Notes under the pieces: generated by a model | Databases searched by the model: none | What the model was told of the DNA's origin: nothing | The model's input: only the letters and a program-made list of their open reading frames with translations | Translations under genes and position numbers: made by a program | Shown: positions 7,987 to 14,976 of the stretch, piece after piece | Layout: every line of letters begins with the position of its first letter | How positions within the stretch are numbered: position 1 is the first letter of the stretch | Assembly (NCBI GenBank): GCA_964608495.1 | Contig: CAZSOQ010000115.1 | Coordinates: forward strand, 1-16,535 | Length of the DNA stretch: 16,535 nt | Origin: JAKORR01 sp964608495 | Lineage (GTDB): Bacteria > Armatimonadota > Zipacnadia > Zipacnadales > FEN-943 | Direction: 5' to 3'

Positions 7987-9096
7987 TCACGGCGGGCACG
8001 GCGGGTAGCGCCAGATGAGATCCCTGAGCCGGTCGTAGAAGTGGCGGTAATCGTCCCAGGACACGTCCGGGGGGACGAAGTGGTCAACAGCCGGCAGGTA
8101 CCGGCCGCTTTCCAGCATGTACGGCACCTTCGCCAGCTCCCGGTCTATGGCCTGACCCCCGTGGGCCAGCACGGCTTTGTTCAGGCCGCCGACCATCTGC
8201 AGCTCGGGGTACCGGCGGCGCACCTCGGCGATGTCCAGGCCCATCTGCGTCTCCCACGGGAACATCAACGTGACGCCTCCCTCCAGCCACAGCGGCAGTA
8301 ACGGGCGCACATCGCCGTCGCTGTCTACCATGATGATGTCCACGCCAGCCTCGCGCAGGGCGGTGGTCAGGCGCTTGTACCGCGGCACCAGGAACCGGCG
8401 GAACAGCGCCGGGCTCAGGAGCGGGCCGTTCTTGAAGCACATGTCCTCCCACACGAAGAAGTAGTCCAAGGGGGCGTCGCGCTGCACGCGCGTATAGCGG
8501 GCCACCCAGAAGTCGCACAGCGTGTCGAGGATGTCCACCAGGAGCGCGGGGTCGTCGTAGAACAGCAGGAGGAGGTGTTCAAGGCCGAGGAGTTGGCGCG
8601 GCCCGCCGAAGAAGCCGACGGGCAGGTCGCCGGCGAAGACGGGCTCCCCACTGTCGCGGCTCTCCCGGCAGATCCGCTCCCACTCGGCGGGCAGGCGGCC
8701 CGGGGCGTCGGGGTCGAACCGGTTGCGGATTGCGTGCCAGTCCTCGCGGGCGGCGACGGGGAACGACAGGAAGGCCGGCATGGAGCCCTGGTCGCGTCGC
8801 TGCTTCTGCAGGATCCCGAAGTGGTCAACCATCACCACGGCGTCCTCGGTCTCCTCGACCACGCGCGGCTCGAAGCCCGGGCACAGGAATCCGTTGACCG
8901 GGAGCTGGTAGCCGCGGTGGCTGTCGAAGCCGACGATCTGCATGATGGCCGGCCATGTGGCGTCCTGGGCCAGGCCCTCGGTCTTCCAGCGCTCGATGGT
9001 CGCGGGCCAGGGCCCGAAGATGCAGAAGAAGGGAGCGCGCTCCACCGTCTGGCCGCGCATCAGCCGCACGTAGCGTTCGCGGTTGCTCAGTTCCAC
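7987..9096 (-). CDS. Uroporphyrinogen decarboxylase (URO-D)/MtaA-CmuA superfamily protein, non-canonical branch
   Basis: 369 aa, the usual superfamily length, cytoplasmic (no signal). The superfamily includes HemE and the corrinoid methyltransferases MtaA, MtbA and CmuA. Visible here: N-terminal 'NRERYVRLMRGQTVERAPFF' (5-24), 'LDYFFVWEDMCFKNGPLLSP' (210-229), 'DIIMVDSDGDVRPLLP' (253-268), 'YPELQMVGGLNK' (296-307) and a C-terminal 'YLPAVDHFVPPDVSWDDYRHF' block. The zinc-binding His-x-Cys of MtaA/CmuA is replaced by D258-S-D-G-D262, and the late Cys is absent, so methylcobamide:thiol transfer as in MtaA is doubtful. HemE function is also unlikely given the divergent N-terminus. The start is a GTG at 9096 with GGGAGG about 10 nt upstream; the ATG inside that site is out of frame. 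It is the last gene of the minus-strand sugar cluster, 137 bp after a Gfo/Idh gene. The substrate is unknown. Confidence 0.82.
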   Translation of the reverse strand: MELSNRERYVRLMRGQTVERAPFFCIFGPWPATIERWKTEGLAQDATWPAIMQIVGFDSHRGYQLPVNGFLCPGFEPRVVEETEDAVVMVDHFGILQKQRRDQGSMPAFLSFPVAAREDWHAIRNRFDPDAPGRLPAEWERICRESRDSGEPVFAGDLPVGFFGGPRQLLGLEHLLLLFYDDPALLVDILDTLCDFWVARYTRVQRDAPLDYFFVWEDMCFKNGPLLSPALFRRFLVPRYKRLTTALREAGVDIIMVDSDGDVRPLLPLWLEGGVTLMFPWETQMGLDIAEVRRRYPELQMVGGLNKAVLAHGGQAIDRELAKVPYMLESGRYLPAVDHFVPPDVSWDDYRHFYDRLRDLIWRYPPCPP

Positions 9097-9133
9097 GCCG
9101 GCTCATCCTCCCGGGGCATACGCCGCCAGGAAG

Positions 9134-9163
9134 CCGGCGCGCCACGGTCCCGCGACGCGCCGG
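9134..9163. repeat. 8-bp GC inverted repeat between two minus-strand genes
   Basis: CCGGCGCG (9134-9141) and CGCGCCGG (9156-9163) form a perfect stem with a 14-nt loop, in the 137-bp gap between the Gfo/Idh stop and the URO-D-like start. It could be a weak terminator or processing hairpin within the operon. No T-run is present. Confidence 0.3.
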
Positions 9164-9233
9164 AGGTGATTCGGTACAGGCCAGGGCCAAGGCAGCACGC
9201 CACCTGCGTCCGCCTGCCCCGGAGTGGGCGGCG

Positions 9234-10298
9234 CTAGGCCCCGTCGAGCATTGCCCGGCGACCTTCCGCCGCCGACCTGTAGGCCGCCAAGACCATCTCG
9301 ATGGACACGCGGCCCTCACGGGCCGTGCAGCGAATGTCGCCCGCGCGGTACTCAGCCAGCGCTCCGCCGGCCACGGCGGCGATGCGGGCACCGTGCCCCT
9401 CGGGGATCGGGATCCCCAGGTCCTGCCAGCCCTTGTCGGCCTGCTCCTGGAGGAAGAGCTTCAGGGCGATGGCGCCCGGCGGCTTGAGGGCCGTCGAGGG
9501 GCCGTCGTCGTGGTTCTGGATGAGCACGCCCTGGTCGCCATAGACCTCCGTCGTGTTCTCGCCGGCCCGCGTGATGGAGCTGTTGGTCAGGACGGCGAGC
9601 TTGTTGTCCTCGTAGCGGTAGATGGCGACGCCCTGGTCGTCGGGCGTGACCACGGGGTTGATGTAGGCCGCCACGATCTCGGCCATACAGGAAGTGGGCC
9701 GGCCCAGGACCCAGTAGATGAAGTCGGCAGCGTGCGAGGCGTCGTCCATGAACATGCCCATGTTCATCTCCGGCCGGATGTGCCAGTTGGACCCGCCGGT
9801 GATGAAGGCCTCGCTGAAGAGCACCGGGATGCAGTGGCGCCGGCGCAGCAGGCTGATCTGGCCCAGCGTGCCGTCCTGGACCAGCTCCCGGATCTTCTGG
9901 TTCGACGGGTCGTAGCGCATCTGATAGGCCATGGCGAACCAGACGCCCGCCTTGTCCACGGCCTCGATGATGCGGTCGCAGTCGGCCAGGGCCAGAGCCA
10001 TGGGCTTCTGCAGCAGCACGTCCTTGCCCGCACCGACGGCCGCGACCACGTGGTCCGCGTGCTTGGCCGTCTCGCTGGCCACCGCGATCAGGTCTATCGC
10101 GGGGTTCGAGAGCAGCGCGTCGAGGTCGGCTTCGAAGTCCGTGCCGAACTGAGCCGCAGCCGCCTGTCCGCGCTCCGCGTTGTCGTCCCACGCCGCCACG
10201 AGCTTGACATCGTCCCTCTTGACCCACTCAGAGCAATAGCTGCTCACGTGGCCGTGGGCGAAGCTGATCACACCGATACCGACGGTTCCCGTTTTCAT
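9234..10298 (-). CDS. Gfo/Idh/MocA-family NAD(P)-dependent oxidoreductase
   Basis: 354 aa, typical length. The family oxidises or reduces sugars and inositols with NAD(P). Residues 1-120 form the Rossmann part ('TVGIGVISFAHGHV', 'LVAAWDDNAERG', 'IDLIAVASETAKHADHV'). The 'EKP' signature appears as Q97-K98-P99, with K98 the expected catalytic lysine. The alpha/beta C-terminal domain holds 'MDDASHAADFIYWVLG' (184-199), with H189 the likely catalytic histidine. The first glycine-rich loop reads G-I-G-V-I-S-F-A-H, not GxGxxG, a pattern I associate with a branch common in Planctomycetes-like genomes. The ATG at 10298 is set by AGGAGG 7 nt upstream, not the in-frame start 21 bp earlier. It sits between the 772-aa GH-like protein and the URO-D-like gene on the same strand. 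It probably acts on sugars released by the cluster's hydrolases (inference). Confidence 0.88.
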   Translation of the reverse strand: MKTGTVGIGVISFAHGHVSSYCSEWVKRDDVKLVAAWDDNAERGQAAAAQFGTDFEADLDALLSNPAIDLIAVASETAKHADHVVAAVGAGKDVLLQKPMALALADCDRIIEAVDKAGVWFAMAYQMRYDPSNQKIRELVQDGTLGQISLLRRRHCIPVLFSEAFITGGSNWHIRPEMNMGMFMDDASHAADFIYWVLGRPTSCMAEIVAAYINPVVTPDDQGVAIYRYEDNKLAVLTNSSITRAGENTTEVYGDQGVLIQNHDDGPSTALKPPGAIALKLFLQEQADKGWQDLGIPIPEGHGARIAAVAGGALAEYRAGDIRCTAREGRVSIEMVLAAYRSAAEGRRAMLDGA

Positions 10299-10305
10299 TC
10301 GTGTT

Positions 10306-10311
10306 CCTCCT
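10306..10311 (-). promoter_or_regulatory. Ribosome binding site of the 9234-10298 oxidoreductase
   Basis: It reads AGGAGG on the minus strand, 7 nt before the ATG at 10298. This consensus site lies between the two in-frame starts and so selects the downstream one. Confidence 0.8.
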
Positions 10312-10406
10312 GAAGACAACCCTCCGGCTCAGGCTGTCGCGTCATCTGTCGCTTGCCCGGCCGCGACGTGCCGAACGCCGAGGGCACCGGCGCCCGCGCG
10401 CCCGGG

Positions 10407-12725
10407 TCAGTCGCTGACCAGGACCACGAGGGTTCCAAGGCCGCCGATCGATCCCTTCAGCTTGCCGCCGGCGAGGGCCGGCGCGGCGGCGTCACCGAAG
10501 AGCTTCTCGGCCCTGGCGCCCTTGACCGCCAGCTCGAAGTCGGCGGCCTCGGCGCCGCCGTTGACGACCACCACGTACCCGCGCCCCTGGTGCGTCCAGC
10601 ACCCCGCGTAGAGCCCCCGGTCGTTCTCCGCGAGCAGCTCGAAGGTGCCGTCCAGCAGCGCCGGGGCCAGGCGAGTGATCTCCGGAACGAGGGCTTTGGC
10701 CGCTTGCCACTGCTCGGGGTTGGCCGTGACCAGCCAGTTGCCGTCCTGGTAGGTGTAGTAGATGACGCCCTTCACGCCCGCCAGCAAGGCGAGGTAGGTC
10801 ATGGCCCGCAGCTCGGCGGCCGTCGGGGGGCGGGTCCAGCCGCCGTAGTTGCCGAAGCACTGCAGCACGCCCCAGAGCACCGTGTCGTAGCGATCGGCCT
10901 CGGTGTGGGCGGCCTTGAGCAGGTCGTAAACGATGGTCACGGGGCCGTTGGGTATCGGGTAGGGATCCGGCGCCACGACCTCCGTCCCGCGCGCATACAG
11001 GCCGTACCTGGGCGGCACGCACAGGACCGTGTAGACCAAGTGCTCCGGGTCCAGCTCCTTGAAGCGGTCGTAGCGGGCGTACATCTCGCGCGGGTCCACG
11101 CCCTGGCCGTCCGGCTCGTCGCCCGGGTTCCAGCCGAGCACGGCGGGCTTGTCCTCGTAGCGCTGGACGACGTCGAACATGGGCTCGCCGAACTCCGTGA
11201 TGACGTGGACGCCGACTTGGTGGCACTCGTCGAGGAAGGCGCCATAGGTCTCCATCTCGCCGCGCTTGATGCCGCAGTGGATGACGTTGAAGCCCGCGGC
11301 GGCAAGGTCCTGCACGGTCTTCAGCCGCTGCTCGGCGGTGAAGGGCCAGGACACGTGGTAGAAACCGAAGGGGAAGAAGGGCTTGCCGTCCAGCAGCGTG
11401 GCGCCATCGGGCCGAAAGCCCACGCGGCCCTGCGAGTGCTTGAGGAAGATCTCCGTGGCCTCGCCGACAGGCTTGTCGCCCGCCAGCAGGCGCAGGTTCA
11501 GCGAGTGCTTGCCCAAGCCCAGGTCCTCCAGCGGCAGCGCAATCGCCGCCTCCTCGCCGGGCGCCCGCTGGACCTGGGGCGCGCCCGTGTCCACGCGATG
11601 CTCGAGCCGCAGCGAGGCGGGGTCCAGGCCCGCGTCGGGCAGCAGGAGGACCCTGGCCTCCAGCCGCGTGTCGCGCGGGTAGAGGTGCTTGCGCTTGAGC
11701 TCGACGCGGATCGCCGGGGGAAGGTCCACGGGCCGGGGCAGGTCCAGCAGGCGCTCGCCCTGAGCGTTGTCCACCACGACGCGCAGGACGCTGTTGCCGC
11801 GCGTGCCCACGGCGAAGGGCAGGTTGACCGACGCGGCGCCGGCGTTCTTCAACTCCACCGAGACGGGCTGCCCGACGACGAGTGCCTGGCCCTCGGGCTC
11901 GACCTGAACCCAGGTGCGCAGCGCCAGGTCCGCGCCCGTGTGGTTGCTCAAAGCCAGCTCCACGTGGCCGGGCCCGGGCGCGAGCGGGCTGAAGGCCAGG
12001 CGGTCCACTGCCAGCCCGCGGCTCAGGCACTCGCGGTAGAACTGGAGGTTCCGCAGCAGGGCCACCGCGGCCGGCTCCGTGGCGCCGCGGAAGGAGTAGT
12101 AGCTCGTGACCACGACCAGGCCCTTCCCCACGGGCCGGGCGAGCAGCAGGCTCTTGCCGTCCTTGCAGGTGACCAACGACTGCCACGCGTCGGACCAGGA
12201 GTCGAGGTGAGCCCAGAGGGGGCGGCCACGCAGCAGCGGGCCGAGGTCGTTGGGCACGGACATCAGCGGGTGGCCGGCCACCGTGATGCGGCGGGACTCG
12301 GGCGTGCCCTCGCGGTGGGCGGCGCAGGTGGTCGTGGTGAGCCTGAAGTCGTCGCCGAAGGTGTTGACCCACAGGTCCAGGACCGAGCCGTAGCTGGCGT
12401 CGGTGATCAGCAGACACCCGCCGCGGTCCAGGAAGGCGAGCCACTGGTCGCGGTAGGGCGCCATGTTCTGCGGGTGCTCGTAGTTGGCGACGCTGGCGGC
12501 GATGACGAGATCAAAGTCGCCGAGCCGGGCGACGAGGTCGGCGATGGCCACGTTCTCGAACTTCTCGAACTCCCAGCCCAGGGCCCGCAGGTGGGCGTCG
12601 TACTCCTCGAAGAAGGCCTTGCCGCCCTTGTCCCAGGAGCTGTAGACCACGGCCACTCTGGGAGCGGCCGGAGCGGCCTGGGCCAGAAGAAGCGCCAGTG
12701 GCGCCAGGGACACTACCGCGCGCAT
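10407..12725 (-). CDS. Secreted multidomain GH-like protein: GATase1/ThuA-like N-domain plus TIM barrel
   Basis: 772 aa. The ATG at 12725 has GAGGTG about 7 nt upstream and gives a signal peptide (MRAVVSLAPLALLLAQAAPA, cut near 20-22). Residues about 23-260 look like a flavodoxin/class I glutamine-amidotransferase-like fold: 'RVAVVYSSWDKGG', 'FDLVIAASVANY', 'LAFLDRGGCLLITDASYG'. These domains occur in ThuA proteins and in the trimerisation domain of GH42 galactosidases. A beta-sandwich region follows (about 265-435). A barrel starts with 'LLDGKPFFPFGFYHVSW' near 444 and includes 'GFNVIHCG', 'VHVITEFGEPM' and 'LGWNPGDEPD', where E537 in G-D-E-P is the likely acid/base. The end is a small beta domain (about 690-772). 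I see no clear second catalytic Glu, though 'IYYTYQDGNW' may form part of the site. It may be a glycosidase or a sugar-binding relative. It is preceded by a 195-bp leader with a strong hairpin. Confidence 0.75.
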   Translation of the reverse strand: MRAVVSLAPLALLLAQAAPAAPRVAVVYSSWDKGGKAFFEEYDAHLRALGWEFEKFENVAIADLVARLGDFDLVIAASVANYEHPQNMAPYRDQWLAFLDRGGCLLITDASYGSVLDLWVNTFGDDFRLTTTTCAAHREGTPESRRITVAGHPLMSVPNDLGPLLRGRPLWAHLDSWSDAWQSLVTCKDGKSLLLARPVGKGLVVVTSYYSFRGATEPAAVALLRNLQFYRECLSRGLAVDRLAFSPLAPGPGHVELALSNHTGADLALRTWVQVEPEGQALVVGQPVSVELKNAGAASVNLPFAVGTRGNSVLRVVVDNAQGERLLDLPRPVDLPPAIRVELKRKHLYPRDTRLEARVLLLPDAGLDPASLRLEHRVDTGAPQVQRAPGEEAAIALPLEDLGLGKHSLNLRLLAGDKPVGEATEIFLKHSQGRVGFRPDGATLLDGKPFFPFGFYHVSWPFTAEQRLKTVQDLAAAGFNVIHCGIKRGEMETYGAFLDECHQVGVHVITEFGEPMFDVVQRYEDKPAVLGWNPGDEPDGQGVDPREMYARYDRFKELDPEHLVYTVLCVPPRYGLYARGTEVVAPDPYPIPNGPVTIVYDLLKAAHTEADRYDTVLWGVLQCFGNYGGWTRPPTAAELRAMTYLALLAGVKGVIYYTYQDGNWLVTANPEQWQAAKALVPEITRLAPALLDGTFELLAENDRGLYAGCWTHQGRGYVVVVNGGAEAADFELAVKGARAEKLFGDAAAPALAGGKLKGSIGGLGTLVVLVSD

Positions 12726-12782
12726 GGTTCCACACCTCGCCGGGAAGGGCGATCGGCCCGGTGCGCGTGGCCGAGGAAGCCT

Positions 12783-12821
12783 GCTGGGGGAAATCCCTCC
12801 AAGAAGGGGACCTCCCCCAGC
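12783..12821 (-). repeat. 15-bp hairpin with G-U pairs in minus-strand RNA
   Basis: As minus-strand RNA, GCUGGGGGAGGUCCC pairs with GGGAUUUCCCCCAGC over 15 consecutive pairs around a 9-nt loop (plus-strand arms 12783-12797 and 12807-12821). Two pairs are G-U wobbles; the plus-strand transcript would have A-C mismatches there. That asymmetry favours function, if any, as minus-strand RNA. The hairpin ends 57 bp before the ATG of the 772-aa protein and about 100 bp after the upstream Gfo/Idh stop. It could be a leader structure, an mRNA-processing or stability element, a terminator without a U-run, or one copy of a dispersed palindromic repeat. Confidence 0.65.
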
Positions 12822-12871
12822 CCCTCCCGGTGCCACGGGGCTCCATCTGCCCCACCGTCACGGCTCCCCTC

Positions 12872-12898
12872 TCACCGGCAAAGCTCTCGGCCCGGTGA
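12872..12898. repeat. 7-bp inverted repeat just after the oxidoreductase gene
   Basis: TCACCGG (12872-12878) and CCGGTGA (12892-12898) form a perfect stem with a 13-nt loop. It lies 23 bp downstream of the stop of the 12921-13922 gene in its reading direction. The position suits a terminator or 3'-end protective hairpin, but the stem is short and no T-run follows. Confidence 0.3.
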
Positions 12899-12920
12899 CG
12901 CGAGGCGGCCGGGGCCGGTG

Positions 12921-13922
12921 CTACTGGTTGGGCGTCTCGACGGCCACGTTGCCGTTCTCGTGAGACTTGATGGCAGCCTCGATGACCTCCTGGGCGGCCA
13001 GGGCGTCGGCGCCGGACGCCTCGATCTCGTTGGGCTTCGCGCCCTGGCTAACCTGCTCGAGGAATCGGTGGATTCTCATGTCGAAGGTGTCGCTGAAGCT
13101 GGTGTACTGGTTGAAGATGGAGTTGTGGACGTGGATGCGCTCGTGGCTGTCGTGGGGGTAGAAGACGAGGTCCTCGAAGACGTTGTCTATGACGAAGCGG
13201 CCCCGGCTGCCGGCCACCTCGCAGCGCTCCATGGGATGGATCACGGCCATGTCGTAGCTGCCGACCAGGTGGCCGATCATGCCGTTGTGGAACTCGAAAT
13301 TGATGGAGACGTTGGACCAGCTAGCGCGCCCGGGGCCCTTGCTGAAGAAGGCCTGGACGCAGCGGACAGGGCCGCAGAAGTAGCGCATCACGTCAATCGA
13401 GTGGGGATGCAGGGCGCGGATATGGAAGTACTGCGGATCGTCCTTGGGGTTGCGGATCCACAGGGCCATGTTGCACAAGAGCAGCTCCCCGAGGCGGCCC
13501 TCGTCGGCCCATCGTCTGGCCAGCGCGGCCACGGCGTGGGTGCGATGGTTGAGGTTGATGCCGTAGAGGAGCCCCTTGTCCCGGGCCGTCGCTACCATCT
13601 GCCGCGCCTCGTTGATGTCGTTGGAGATGGGCTTCTCGCCGAGGACGATCTTGCCGGCCTCGAAGGCCTGCACGGTGGGCTCGAAGTGATCGCCGCCGTT
13701 CTCGGTACCCGCCGTGCAGATGCCCACGAGGTCCAGGTCCTCGTTGGCCAGCATCTCGGGAGCTGAGTAGTAGGCGGTGACGCCGAAGCGCTCGGCGGCC
13801 GCATCAGCCCTTTCGTGGATGATGTCACAGACGGCGCCCAGCTCGCTCAGGGCGTCGTTCTGGTAGATCGCCGCGTGGCGGTTCCCTATCCCGCCCATGC
13901 CGACTACACCGACACGCAACAT
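12921..13922 (-). CDS. Gfo/Idh/MocA-family NAD(P)-dependent oxidoreductase (second paralogue)
   Basis: 333 aa. It has a canonical dinucleotide loop G-M-G-G-I-G (8-13) after the first beta strand, then 'DLVGICTAGTENGGDHF' (64-80). The hallmark E96-K97-P98 holds the catalytic lysine. 'LHPHSIDVMRYFCG' (171-184) supplies the conserved His/Asp pair of the substrate site. Cytoplasmic, no signal. The ATG at 13922 has AAGGAGG 7 nt upstream, a very strong site. It is divergent from the other oxidoreductase in the window (9234-10298): different nucleotide loop, EKP versus QKP, and little visible similarity outside the motifs, so the two probably act on different substrates or in opposite directions. 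It follows the isomerase-like gene by 93 bp on the same strand, and co-transcription is likely. The substrate is unknown. Confidence 0.9.
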   Translation of the reverse strand: MLRVGVVGMGGIGNRHAAIYQNDALSELGAVCDIIHERADAAAERFGVTAYYSAPEMLANEDLDLVGICTAGTENGGDHFEPTVQAFEAGKIVLGEKPISNDINEARQMVATARDKGLLYGINLNHRTHAVAALARRWADEGRLGELLLCNMALWIRNPKDDPQYFHIRALHPHSIDVMRYFCGPVRCVQAFFSKGPGRASWSNVSINFEFHNGMIGHLVGSYDMAVIHPMERCEVAGSRGRFVIDNVFEDLVFYPHDSHERIHVHNSIFNQYTSFSDTFDMRIHRFLEQVSQGAKPNEIEASGADALAAQEVIEAAIKSHENGNVAVETPNQ

Positions 13923-14015
13923 GCTGGGTCCTCCTTGGCTTGGTCCGGCCCGGGATGTCGGGGCGGGCGCTCCTGGCGCTGCGCGCCGCGGGTCGCGCGC
14001 GTAGCGGGCCGGGAC

Positions 14016-14822
14016 CTAGACCTGGAAGCAGCCGTCCAGGAACTGCTTCGTTTCGCGGCAGACGCGCAGTACCTCCTCGAGGGGCATCTCGCGGGTGCCG
14101 ACCATCTCGACGGTCACGATCTCGAGTCCCGGGACCTGCTTGTAGGCCTCGGCGATCGCGGCCACGTCCATGGTGCCCTTGCCGGGGATCTGCTGCTCGA
14201 CGGGGCCGATGGGGCGCTCGCCCGGGCGGGCGCCGGTGTCGCGGATGCGGGCGGTGAAGATATGGTCCTTGAGGGCCAGAAGGGCCTCGACGGGATCGTC
14301 GCCCTCGCGGTAGACGTGGGTCGGGTCGAAGTTGATGCCGACCCAGTCGGTGTCCACCTCCCCCAGGAAGCGCAGGGCGGTGGCGGCGTTGTGGACGGCG
14401 TAGCCCACGTGGGGCTTGATGGAGACCTTGATGCCGTTGCGAGCGCCGACTTCGGCGACCTCGGCGACGGCCGCGACGACGGCGGCGAAGGACGCCTCGT
14501 CGCCAAGGGTGCCACCGCCGGCGCTGGTGATGTAGGGGGCGCCGATCCTGGCGGCGGCCTCGATGGCCTTCGTGAAGCGTTCGCGGCCGGCTGGGTCAAC
14601 GAGGGCCGTGCTGGCACCCACGGCGTCGAGGACGAGGCCGGCCTCGGCCAAGGCAGCCCGGAGCTTGTCGTAGTACTCGTCGGGCTGATCGAGGAAGAGG
14701 TGCTCGCCCATGCCGGGGATGGAGCACAGCTCGATCGCGTCGAAGCCTAGCTGGCACGTCGAGAGCACGGCCTGTTCGGTCGGTGCGCCACCGAAAAGCA
14801 GACTGCTGCACCCCAGTTGCAT
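14016..14822 (-). CDS. Sugar phosphate isomerase/epimerase-like (AP endonuclease 2 fold) TIM-barrel protein
   Basis: 268 aa, normal for the xylose-isomerase-like/AP-endonuclease-2 superfamily of sugar isomerases, epimerases and dehydratases. Strand pattern: 'MQLGCSSLLF' (1-10), 'GFDAIELCS' (26-34), 'LVLDAVGAST' (63-72), 'GAPYITSAGGG' (94-104), 'IKVSIKPHVGYAVHN' (131-145), 'WVGINFDPTHVYREGDD' (160-176), 'IFTARIRDTG' (188-197), 'GKGTMDV' (214-220), 'LEIVTVEMVG' (233-242). Against the four-ligand metal site of the family (Glu, Asp, His, Glu) I read K136, D166, R192 and E239, so two ligands appear replaced by basic residues. Some related proteins share the 'KPHVG' form, so this may be a subfamily trait. 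The ATG at 14822 is chosen because GGAGGTG lies 6 nt upstream. It is the first gene of the minus-strand cluster, divergent from the AMP-binding enzyme across 154 bp where I see no convincing promoter. Confidence 0.85.
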   Translation of the reverse strand: MQLGCSSLLFGGAPTEQAVLSTCQLGFDAIELCSIPGMGEHLFLDQPDEYYDKLRAALAEAGLVLDAVGASTALVDPAGRERFTKAIEAAARIGAPYITSAGGGTLGDEASFAAVVAAVAEVAEVGARNGIKVSIKPHVGYAVHNAATALRFLGEVDTDWVGINFDPTHVYREGDDPVEALLALKDHIFTARIRDTGARPGERPIGPVEQQIPGKGTMDVAAIAEAYKQVPGLEIVTVEMVGTREMPLEEVLRVCRETKQFLDGCFQV

Positions 14823-14828
14823 GAGTCG

Positions 14829-14835
14829 CACCTCC
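14829..14835 (-). promoter_or_regulatory. Ribosome binding site of the isomerase-like gene
   Basis: On the minus strand it reads GGAGGTG, 6 nt before the ATG at 14822. A possible in-frame GTG start at 14831 is part of this site itself, so the ATG is the better start. Confidence 0.75.
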
Positions 14836-14976
14836 AGGGAAGAATATGTACTCCGTCGGCGCCTTCGTCCCTCGAACAGGACCTCCTCCCCGATGCCCCG
14901 GGTAGGCGGAAGGGAGAAGGGTCAAGAGGACGAGCGGCCGTGGAGGTGCTGCCCCTTGCCGCGAGGACAGCAGACG

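Noticed and set aside
6261..8087. Minus-strand open frame of 608 aa opposite the GH2 gene
   Set aside because: It is a shadow of the GH2 coding sequence, with no recognisable domain and no plausible start.
10353..13766. Plus-strand open frame of 1137 aa
   Set aside because: It lies antisense to two oxidoreductases and the 772-aa GH-like gene. Its repetitive V/G/A/H/D translation is typical of antisense frames in GC-rich DNA, and it has no ribosome binding site or domain.
14839..14850. AT-rich patch upstream of the isomerase-like gene as a -10 box
   Set aside because: It is too close to the ribosome binding site to leave room for a transcript leader, and no -35 box sits at the right distance.
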